DNA from: Deltaproteobacteria bacterium | GTDB lineage: Bacteria > Desulfobacterota > GWC2-55-46 > DRME01 | Direction: 5' to 3' | NCBI GenBank assembly: GCA_011375175.1 | Contig: DRME01000127.1 | Location: forward strand, 1 to 37,039 | DNA length: 37,039 nt | In this document: one piece after another, positions 7,780 to 14,173 of the stretch | Layout of the letters: each line of letters opens with the position of its first letter | How positions within the stretch are numbered: position 1 is the first letter of the stretch | Notes under the pieces: generated by a model | What the model saw: the letters and a program-made list of their open reading frames with translations, nothing else | Database searches by the model: none | What the model was told of the DNA's origin: nothing | Program-made: the position numbers and the translations under genes

Positions 7780-7831
7780 TACGATACAACGGCGTATCGT
7801 ATTACATGGAAAAGGCAAAGGCGCCTTTCCC
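7780..7831 (+). promoter_or_regulatory. ANTAR-target dual-hairpin antiterminator upstream of glnK
   Basis: Hairpin P1 has 8-bp arms at 7780-7787 and 7794-7801 around the six-base loop AACGGC. After a 6-nt linker, hairpin P2 has arms 7808-7816 and 7823-7831 (AAAGGC/GCCTTT plus GG/CC, one A-C mismatch) around the six-base loop AAAGGC. Both loops carry A1 and G4, the bases that ANTAR proteins require. The P2 loop and 3' arm overlap the 5' arm of the terminator at 7817-7871, so P2 and the terminator are mutually exclusive. This is the published layout of ANTAR-controlled leaders. The probable ligand protein is encoded at 3598-4170. Confidence 0.88.
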
Positions 7832-7871
7832 GCACCGCCTCCAGAAACGGTGGGGAAAGGCGCCTTTTTTT
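7817..7871 (+). terminator. Intrinsic terminator/attenuator before glnK
   Basis: AAAGGCGCCTTTCCC (7817-7831) pairs perfectly with 7853-7867. After a bulged G, CACCG (7833-7837) pairs with CGGTG (7848-7852) around a 10-nt loop. A run of seven T ends at 7871, the first three inside the stem. It would stop transcription from amtB into glnK unless P2 forms. Confidence 0.92.
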
Positions 7872-7943
7872 GCGGGCTCCTTGAAGGTTCCACGGCACAT
7901 CGGCCGCCGGGAGGGGCGGCGCTTAACGAAGAGAGGGAGGTAG

Positions 7944-8288
<345 letters not shown>

Positions 8289-8331
8289 TGGCGTGGCGAA
8301 GTATTGAAAATCCCTGGGAGGTAGGAAAGAA

Positions 8332-9612
8332 ATGATGAAACAGACCGCAAAGACGCTGTTGTCCACCCTTTTCCTTACACTGCTGCCGGCGCTCGCCGCC
8401 GCCGAGGAGGCGCCGGCCATAGACACGGGCGATACGGCGTGGATAATCGTAGCCACGGCGATGGTAATGGTCATGACGCCCGGTCTCGCGCTCTTCTACG
8501 CCGGCATGGTGCGCAAGAAGAACGTGCTCGGCACGATCATGCACAGCTTCTTCATGCTCTGCCTCGTGAGCGTGCAGTGGGTGCTCTGGGGCTACACCCT
8601 CGCCTTCGGGCCCGACGTGGCGTCGGTGGTGGGCGGGCTCGCCCACCTGGGGCTCGCCGGCGTGGGAGGCGAGCCCAACGGCACGATCCCGCACCTGGTC
8701 TTCATGATGTTCCAGGGGACCTTCGCCATCATAACGGTGGCGCTCATCTCCGGCGCCTTCGCCGAGAGGATGCGCTTTTCGACCTTCGTGGTCTTCGGCC
8801 TTCTGTGGACCACCTTCGTCTACGACCCGGTCTGCCACTGGGTATGGGGCGGCGGATGGATAGGCGAGATGGGCGCGCTCGACTTCGCGGGCGGCACGGT
8901 CGTTCACATAAGCTCGGGCGTGTCGGCCCTGGTGGCGGCCGTCGTCATGGGCAAGCGCAAGGGCTACCCCAACGAGGCCATGCCTCCCCACAACCTGCCC
9001 ATGACGGTGCTCGGCACGGCGCTCCTGTGGTTCGGCTGGTTCGGCTTCAACGCCGGAAGCGCCCTGGCGGCCGACGCCATAGCGGCCACGGCGCTTGTGG
9101 CCACCAACACGGCCGCCGCGGCCGGGGCCCTGGGCTGGACGTTCGTCGAGTGGGCCCAGCGGGGAAAACCGACGGTGCTCGGCGCCGTCTCCGGCGCCGT
9201 GGCCGGGCTCGTGGGCATAACCCCGGCGGCCGGTTTCGTGGGTCCCGTATCGTCGATCATCATTGGCCTGGGCGCCGGCGTGCTCTGCTACATGGCCGTG
9301 AGCCTGGTAAAGCCGCTTCTCGGCTACGACGACTCGCTCGACGTCTTCGGCATCCACGGCGTGGGCGGCATCTGGGGCGCCATAGCCACCGGACTCTTCG
9401 CCTCCGTGGGCGCCGAGGGGCTCTTCTTCGGCAATCCGGCCCAGCTCATGCCCCAGATAGCTGGCGTCGTCGCCACCATCGTCTACGCCGGTGTCGTGAG
9501 CTTCATAATCCTCAAGGTGCTCGACGCCGTAATGGGCCTGAGGGTCGACGCGGAAGAGGAAACCATGGGGCTGGACATCACCCAGCACGGCGAGAGCGGT
9601 TACACGAGCTGA
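8332..9612 (+). CDS. amtB: Ammonium transporter AmtB (second copy)
   Basis: This 426-aa protein is a paralogue of the channel at 6408. It has a cleavable-looking signal (to about residue 25, LAAAEEAPA), eleven helices and the conserved Asp184, His192 (DFAGGTVVHISS) and His342 (DVFGIHGVGG), offset 24 from E. coli numbering. The tail LDITQHGESGYTS is the GlnK-contact region. GGGAGG at 8316-8321 supports ATG8332; a second ATG follows directly. It is 43 nt after glnK, the usual glnK-amtB pairing, and so would be switched together with glnK, unlike the first copy. Confidence 0.96.
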   Translation: MMKQTAKTLLSTLFLTLLPALAAAEEAPAIDTGDTAWIIVATAMVMVMTPGLALFYAGMVRKKNVLGTIMHSFFMLCLVSVQWVLWGYTLAFGPDVASVVGGLAHLGLAGVGGEPNGTIPHLVFMMFQGTFAIITVALISGAFAERMRFSTFVVFGLLWTTFVYDPVCHWVWGGGWIGEMGALDFAGGTVVHISSGVSALVAAVVMGKRKGYPNEAMPPHNLPMTVLGTALLWFGWFGFNAGSALAADAIAATALVATNTAAAAGALGWTFVEWAQRGKPTVLGAVSGAVAGLVGITPAAGFVGPVSSIIIGLGAGVLCYMAVSLVKPLLGYDDSLDVFGIHGVGGIWGAIATGLFASVGAEGLFFGNPAQLMPQIAGVVATIVYAGVVSFIILKVLDAVMGLRVDAEEETMGLDITQHGESGYTS

Positions 9613-9636
9613 CACTCGACGACGAGTCTTCTCACC

Positions 9637-9671
9637 GGGCGGCGGGGGACGAAGCTGTCCCTTCGCCGCCC
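9637..9671 (+). terminator. Hairpin ending the amt operon
   Basis: GGGCGGCG (9637-9644) pairs with CGCCGCCC (9664-9671), with an inner GGGAC/GTCCC stem. No T-run follows, so it may act with Rho or as a stability element. Confidence 0.55.
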
Positions 9672-9722
9672 ACCCTCCCTGCATGAAGCAGCAGTCAGCG
9701 CCGACCCTTCATGTAAACCGTC

Positions 9723-9895
9723 AAGGAAGTTCCGTATTATTCCACCGAGGGAACCCGTTGAAAGACGGTCGCAGACCCCACGGTTCCCCCGGATTCACTC
9801 CAGAGACTTTTTATTTGATCTTAGAGCCGCGTTGGTTCTCATGTTCGCCGGGGAAACGAGGTTCTTAAGCCCCGGTTAAAAGTCTTTGAAGAGGC
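9723..9895. repeat. Family A repeat, degenerate copy A5
   Basis: The left end AAGGAAGTTCCGTATTATTCC matches the left end of A3 at 32070. A worn GAGGGAACC...GGTTCCC arm hairpin follows. The middle (CTTTTTATTTGATCTTAGAGCCGC) matches 36854-36878 rather than the usual central hairpin. The right part is TTAAAAGTCTTTGAAG. It runs straight into family B copy B2. Together they fill the gap between the amt operon and the Rieske gene; no gene is seen here. Confidence 0.75.
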
Positions 9896-9908
9896 ATTCC
9901 GGCCATGC

Positions 9909-9986
9909 CTGCGGTCCCCGGGAGGTTCGCCCCGCGCCGGACGGGATTTTTTACGCCCTTGCGGGGCGAACCTCCCGGGGGCCGCA
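9909..9986. repeat. Family B hairpin repeat, copy B2
   Basis: CTGCGGTCCCCGGGAGGTTC plus GCCCCGC pairs with the 3' arm ending in CCGCAG: 27 bp with one T-G wobble. Relative to B1, the pair G-C at the tenth base of the GGAGGTTCG core is C-G here, a compensated change. It ends 62 nt before the Rieske start at 10049. Confidence 0.88.
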
Positions 9987-10048
9987 GCCTTTCGAAGAGA
10001 CGATCAACACAAGGGGCCGGTACTTTCAAAACCTTTCGGAGCATGACT

Positions 10049-10495
10049 ATGAAGGTCATAAACGACAACACGACGCGGAGGAAGTTCCTGAGCACAGCCT
10101 TCATGGGCTTCGGCCTCGTCTTCGGTCTCGGCACCCTCATGGTGCGTTTCGTCCAGTTCCTCGTGCCCGAGGCGCGGAAGAAACGCTCCAGCGAGATACT
10201 CATAGGGCGGGTGAGCGACTTTGACGAAGGCGGCGTAAGCAACCTCGAGGTCTCCAACAGGATGATCGCCCTCGTCAGGACCGGCGGGGGCTTCACGGCC
10301 TTTTCGCGCCGGTGCACGGACCTCGGATGTCTCGTGAGCTGGGACCAGGGACGGAAACAATTCGTCTGCCCCTGCCACCAGGGCGTCTACGACGCCGACG
10401 GCGAGGTCGTATCGGGACCGCCGCCGCGGCCGCTCGACCGCTACGACGTGAAGGTGGACGGCGACTACATCTACATCAATATCATGGAGGCGTAA
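10049..10495 (+). CDS. Rieske iron-sulfur protein of a cytochrome bc/b6-type complex
   Basis: This 148-aa protein has a twin-arginine-like N-terminus (TTRRKFLSTAF) with one membrane helix (about 15-38), then a Rieske fold. Box I is C89-T-D91-L-G-C94 and box II C107-P-C109-H110-Q-G. Ligands would be Cys89, Cys107, His110 and residue 91; Cys94 and Cys109 would form the usual disulfide. Residue 91 is Asp (GAC) where the family has His, which is unusual for a Rieske ligand. The [2Fe-2S] centre would take one electron from quinol at the Qo site. ATG10049 has GGAG about 7 nt upstream; ATG10043 is too close to it. The gene abuts the cytochrome b gene. Confidence 0.88.
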   Translation: MKVINDNTTRRKFLSTAFMGFGLVFGLGTLMVRFVQFLVPEARKKRSSEILIGRVSDFDEGGVSNLEVSNRMIALVRTGGGFTAFSRRCTDLGCLVSWDQGRKQFVCPCHQGVYDADGEVVSGPPPRPLDRYDVKVDGDYIYINIMEA

Positions 10496-11524
10496 GTGGA
10501 AGAGGCGGCAGCACTGCGGGAGGAGAAGAAACCGGGCCTGAAGGACCGTATAATCGACCTCATCCAGGAGGACGTGCCCGACCACCTGAACGGCTTTGTC
10601 TACTGCATGGGGGCGACACCGCTTGTCATGTTCGTCGTGGCCGCGGCAACGGGCATACTCATGACCTTCTACTACATACCCTATCCAGGCAGGGCCTACG
10701 AGAGCGTAAAGCTCATAACCGAGGGCGTGTACCTGGGGTGGTTCGTGCGCGGACTCCACAAGGTGTCGATAAACCTGATGATCTTCACCCTGCTGCTCCA
10801 CATGATACGGGTCTTCGTCACGAGGGCCTACAGCGGAGGCGAGGCCAAGTGGCTCGCCGGGGCGGCGGTCTTCTTCACCACACTGGCCATGGGCTTTACG
10901 GGCTACAGCCTCGTCTACGACCAGGTCTCCTACTGGGGCATGACGGTGGTGCTCAACATGCTTGCCGAGATACCGCTTGTGGGACCGCCGACGGCGTACC
11001 TGCTGCGCGGAGGGGCCGAGGTCTCGGAGCTCACGCTCCTGCGCCTCTACGACCTCCACACAAAACTCCTGCCCCTGGTGCTCGTGCTGCTCGTGGCGGG
11101 CCATATACTGGTGGTGCGCTACCTCGGTTTCGCAAGGATCGAGGGCGAGGAGGAAAAGGTCCACCCCTTCTATCCCGATCACCTGCTCAAGACCGGCCTC
11201 GTGGCCGTGGCCCTTCTGCTCTTCATGGTCAACATAGTCATGATCTACCCGCCCGAGCTCGGCCCGCCGGCCGACCCGCTCGAGGTGGCAAACAACGTGG
11301 CGCCTCCATGGTACTTCTCGGCGCTCTACAGGTGGATAAGCCTCGCCCCGCGGGGGCCCGCGCTCTTTTCCATACTCGTCTTCTACACGGGACTCGTCGT
11401 ATATCCCTACATCGATGGCTTTCTCCGCAATCGGGGCTATAATATGTACAGAGTGAACGCAGCCGTGGCGACGGCGGCCATACTCTTCTTCACGGCGCTT
11501 ACACTTGCTCAGGCCTTCGCATAG
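10496..11524 (+). CDS. Cytochrome b (b6-type plus subunit IV-like, fused)
   Basis: This 342-aa membrane protein is the quinol-oxidising core. Haem ligands are His88/His102 (13 residues between) and His188/His203 (14 between); the 13/14 pattern is that of cytochrome b6. Cys37 in YCMGA aligns with the Cys that in b6-type proteins holds the extra haem ci. The C-terminal part (about 215-342) resembles subunit IV and carries PPWYF (270-274) in place of the Qo motif PEWY. The GTG start directly follows the Rieske stop, with ATGGAGG upstream, so the two are coupled. Menaquinol is a likely donor (inference). Confidence 0.92.
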   Translation: MEEAAALREEKKPGLKDRIIDLIQEDVPDHLNGFVYCMGATPLVMFVVAAATGILMTFYYIPYPGRAYESVKLITEGVYLGWFVRGLHKVSINLMIFTLLLHMIRVFVTRAYSGGEAKWLAGAAVFFTTLAMGFTGYSLVYDQVSYWGMTVVLNMLAEIPLVGPPTAYLLRGGAEVSELTLLRLYDLHTKLLPLVLVLLVAGHILVVRYLGFARIEGEEEKVHPFYPDHLLKTGLVAVALLLFMVNIVMIYPPELGPPADPLEVANNVAPPWYFSALYRWISLAPRGPALFSILVFYTGLVVYPYIDGFLRNRGYNMYRVNAAVATAAILFFTALTLAQAFA

Positions 11525-11735
11525 GAAGACTCGGACCGATTACCCTGAGGGAACCTTTTTGTAAAAAGGTTCCCTCAGACTCCCTCCAAAAACTTTTAAT
11601 GCGGGTTGGTTTCCCCCTGTTTTGCTATGCAAAACAGGGGGAAACCAACCCGTATTGAAAGTCTTTGAAGGGGGTCTGGGGGAAACTTTCTACAGAAAGT
11701 TTCCCCCAGGGCAATAAATCAGGGTTTCTCCGGCG
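11525..11735. repeat. Family A repeat, copy A2 (between cytochrome genes)
   Basis: The left arm hairpin GAGGGAACCTTTTTG/TAAAAAGGTTCCCTC is at about 11547-11576. The central perfect hairpin has 24-bp arms at 11602-11625 and 11629-11652. The right arm hairpin is CTGGGGGAAACTTTCT/AGAAAGTTTCCCCCAG at about 11677-11708. It begins directly after the cytochrome b stop codon and fills the gap to the octahaem gene. Confidence 0.9.
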
Positions 11736-11768
11736 GGGTGTTTTCAAAGAACGAGGGGGTTGATTGAA

Positions 11769-13121
11769 ATGAAGCTGAAGGATTCGGAACTGATAAAGTA
11801 CGTCATAGGACTTCTGAGCCTCATCCTCTTCGCGGCTCTCACGGCCGTGGGCTACGTGGAGGTGAAGGCGAGGAGCGGCAAGAGCGACTACTACGTGTCG
11901 GCCAAGAACCAGGACTGCATCGACTGCCACCTGAAGAAATCGGTGGGCGAGGGCGGCATCCGCGACTGGATGGAGAGCCGCCACGCCGCCAAGGGCATAG
12001 GCTGTTTCGAGTGCCACGGCGCCGACAAGGAGGACGCCGACGCCTTCGAGCACGAGGGCGACTACATCGCCGTGGTGGTGACGCCCAAGGACTGCGCCCG
12101 GTGCCACAAGACCATAAGCGAGGAGTTCCAGGCCTCGCGCCATGCCGGGGCCGCGGGCTTCATAGACTCGCTCGACAACGTGCTCGGCAACATCATCGAG
12201 GGGCCGGCGGCCGCCGACTCTGGCTGCCGCCAGTGCCACGGCAGTGTTGTGCGGGTTCTCGAGGACGGAAGGCTCGATCCCGCCACGTGGCCGAACTCGG
12301 GCATGGGGCGCATAAACCCCGACGGCTCAAAGGGCTCGTGCTCGGCCTGCCACGGCCGCCACCGCTTCTCCAAGGCCCAGGCCCGCCAGCCCGAAAACTG
12401 CGGCAAGTGCCACATGGGCCCCGACCACCCGCAGATCGAGATCTACAACGAGAGCAAGCACGGCATCCTCTACAGGGCCAACATCGACGACATGAACCTC
12501 GACAACCCCAAGGAGAAGTGGATAGCGGGCCGGGACTACCAGTACCCCACCTGTGTCACCTGCCACATGAGCGCCACAGACTCGCAGCCGCTCACACACG
12601 ACGTGGGGAAACGCATCTCCTGGACCCTGCGTCCCGAGGTCTCCATAAAGCTCGACGACTGGGAGAAGAAGCGCAAGGCCATGAAGGATGTCTGCACCTC
12701 ATGCCACTCGCCCGAGTACGTGGACAACTTCTACGTCCAGTACGACTCGGTCGTCACGCTCTACAACGAGAAGTTCGGCCGTCCGGCCAAGGAGGCGATG
12801 GAGAAGCTGCGCTCCTCGGGCAAACTGACGCCCACGCCCTTCGACGAGAAGATCGAGTGGACCTACTTCGAGCTCTGGCACCACGAGGGGCGCCGGGCCC
12901 GCATGGGCGCGTCCATGATGGGTCCCGACTTCACCCAGTGGCACGGCTTCTACGAGGTGGCCAAGCACTTCTACAACGAGTTCATCCCCGAGCTGCGGGA
13001 GCTCGACCCGGCGCTGGCCTACACGCTCCTCTCGGCCGACGAGCATCGCTGGCGCCAGGGGCTCTCCAGGGAGCAGATAGAGAAGACCATCGACTTCTAC
13101 AGGAAGAGGTACAGCCAGTGA
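11769..13121 (+). CDS. Membrane-anchored octahaem cytochrome c, HAO-like
   Basis: This 450-aa protein has an N-terminal membrane helix (about 10-32) and eight CXXCH motifs, at Cys50, 79, 109, 153, 191, 211, 262 and 309. CTSCHSPEYVDNFYVQYDSV, then LYNEKFGRPAKEAM and MGPDFTQWHGFYEVAKHFYNEF after the last haem, resemble the hydroxylamine oxidoreductase (HAO) superfamily. HAO family members oxidise hydroxylamine or hydrazine, or run reductively on nitrite or hydroxylamine. Direction depends on a Tyr cross-linked to haem 4, which cannot be assigned without alignment. Following Rieske-cytochrome b genes, it may be the electron partner of that complex. ATG11769 has a GAGGGGG ribosome site; TTG11760 is too close to it. 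Confidence 0.88.
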   Translation: MKLKDSELIKYVIGLLSLILFAALTAVGYVEVKARSGKSDYYVSAKNQDCIDCHLKKSVGEGGIRDWMESRHAAKGIGCFECHGADKEDADAFEHEGDYIAVVVTPKDCARCHKTISEEFQASRHAGAAGFIDSLDNVLGNIIEGPAAADSGCRQCHGSVVRVLEDGRLDPATWPNSGMGRINPDGSKGSCSACHGRHRFSKAQARQPENCGKCHMGPDHPQIEIYNESKHGILYRANIDDMNLDNPKEKWIAGRDYQYPTCVTCHMSATDSQPLTHDVGKRISWTLRPEVSIKLDDWEKKRKAMKDVCTSCHSPEYVDNFYVQYDSVVTLYNEKFGRPAKEAMEKLRSSGKLTPTPFDEKIEWTYFELWHHEGRRARMGASMMGPDFTQWHGFYEVAKHFYNEFIPELRELDPALAYTLLSADEHRWRQGLSREQIEKTIDFYRKRYSQ

Positions 13122-13194
13122 CGGGGGAGGTGAGATGGAGCGGGGGCCGCGGGGCCTGCGGAGACGGTCCCCGCGCGGCGGATCAGAAAAGCAG

Positions 13195-13221
13195 GGGCGG
13201 CGGTCCTACAGGCCGCCGCCC
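13195..13221. terminator. Convergent-gene hairpin
   Basis: GGGCGGCGG (13195-13203) pairs with CCGCCGCCC (13213-13221). It overlaps the tusA-like stop and follows the octahaem gene, so it could end both transcripts. There is no T-run on either side. Confidence 0.45.
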
Positions 13222-13490
13222 TTCCTTATGTATATCCTCACGGTCGAGTCCTCCTCGACAAGACCGAGCAGTTCGTTTCCCGTGGCCTCGGCCCAGCGGG
13301 GCAGATCGCGCTTCGAGATGAGATCGTCGGTAAGCACTTCGATCACCTCGCCGCCGGCCATGGACTCGAGGGCGAGCGAGGTCTTGACCGAGGGCATGGG
13401 GCAGCAAAGCCCGCGCGCATCGAGCCTTCTCGCCACGTCACAGCCCTCAGGCCTCCTCATATCCATCTTCCCGTTCATATCCGCGTTCAT
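13206..13490 (-). CDS. TusA/SirA-family sulfur carrier protein
   Basis: This 94-aa protein has the TusA signature LDARGLCCPMPSVK. Cys30 of the CPxP motif would carry a persulfide. An N-terminal extension of about 20 residues is Met-rich (starts at Met1, 5, 9 and 11), so the true start is uncertain. The rest fits the usual 75-80 aa fold (EVIEVLTDDL, STVRIYIRKG). It lies just downstream of a DsrE2-like gene on the same strand, a pairing found in sulfur oxidisers and sulfate reducers, where TusA hands persulfide sulfur onward. The sequence before the start is a family A boundary (AAGGAAGCTCTGATTTAT), which may supply its ribosome site. Confidence 0.88.
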   Translation of the reverse strand: MNADMNGKMDMRRPEGCDVARRLDARGLCCPMPSVKTSLALESMAGGEVIEVLTDDLISKRDLPRWAEATGNELLGLVEEDSTVRIYIRKGGGL

Positions 13491-13520
13491 AATAAATCAG
13501 AGCTTCCTTAAGTCTTTAGA
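13486..13520. repeat. Family A boundary fragment
   Basis: AATAAATCAGAGCTTCCTTAA equals the right boundary of copy A1 (140-160) and is followed by a short AGTCTTTAGAGGGG arm remnant. It sits between the DsrE2-like and TusA-like genes and overlaps the latter's start. Confidence 0.7.
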
Positions 13521-13574
13521 GGGGCCCCGGGCAGACGCGGCTCCCATGGCCCCAGGTAAGTTCCCGCCGAGAGC

Positions 13575-14075
13575 TCAGATGAAGAGATTCACGTCCGAGC
13601 ACGCCGCCTTGTCCAGGTAGCTCACGGCGCCTATGACCTCCTGGCACTGGTCTATGAAGTCCTCGGGCGAGAGCCCCATGACGGTCATGCTCATCTCGCA
13701 GGGGTAGAGCTTGACTCCCATGGCGTGGGCCATCTCTATGAACTCCGGGAGCGTAGGCACCTTGCTGCGCGCCATCATGGCCTTGAACATGGCCGGCCCT
13801 GCTCCGAGCATGTTGAGCTTCGAGGTGGCGAGCCTGCGGGCGTGACCGTAGTTCATGATGGAGAGCATCTTCTGCATCCAGTTGCGCCCCTTCAGGAGCC
13901 CGCCCTTCTTCCTTATGACATTCAGTCCCCAGAAGGTGAAGAACAGGTTCACCTCCATGCCCATCGACGCCGCCGACGTGGCGATTACGAAGGCGGCTAT
14001 GGCCTTGTCCATCTCGCCGCTGAAGACGACGATGGTCACCGCTTTCTTCTTTTTCTTAGCGCTACCTTCTTCCAT
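13575..14075 (-). CDS. DsrE2-family (DsrE/DsrF-like) sulfurtransferase
   Basis: This 166-aa protein of the DsrE/F/H-like superfamily starts with a Lys-rich segment, then VTIVVFSGEMDKAIAAFVIA, NLFFTFWGLNVI and the conserved Cys126 in LYPCEMSMTVMG. This cysteine is the persulfide-binding residue in DsrE2-type proteins. The hydrophobic second segment suggests membrane association. It is the first gene of a pair with the TusA-like protein at 13206, as in rhd-tusA-dsrE2 clusters that move sulfane sulfur in the cytoplasm. ATG14075 is used; GTG14087 is a possible start four codons earlier, and neither has a clear ribosome site. Confidence 0.85.
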   Translation of the reverse strand: MEEGSAKKKKKAVTIVVFSGEMDKAIAAFVIATSAASMGMEVNLFFTFWGLNVIRKKGGLLKGRNWMQKMLSIMNYGHARRLATSKLNMLGAGPAMFKAMMARSKVPTLPEFIEMAHAMGVKLYPCEMSMTVMGLSPEDFIDQCQEVIGAVSYLDKAACSDVNLFI

Positions 14076-14173
14076 ATCCGTCACCACTGCTGGAGTGCGG
14101 CCCCTTCCCCTCCGCTATCGGCCCCGTCACAGCCCGGCGGTGTCGGTTATTATACCTGTATCGGAAAGGAATT

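Noticed and set aside
7894-7907. GG-N10-GC spacing before glnK suggesting a third sigma-54 promoter
   Set aside because: The -24 reads CGGCAC and the -12 CCGC instead of TTGC; too poor a match.
9905-10048. N-terminal extension of the Rieske protein through B2
   Set aside because: The twin-arginine-like N-terminus begins at 10049, and the extension is repeat sequence. Kept only as a finding to test.
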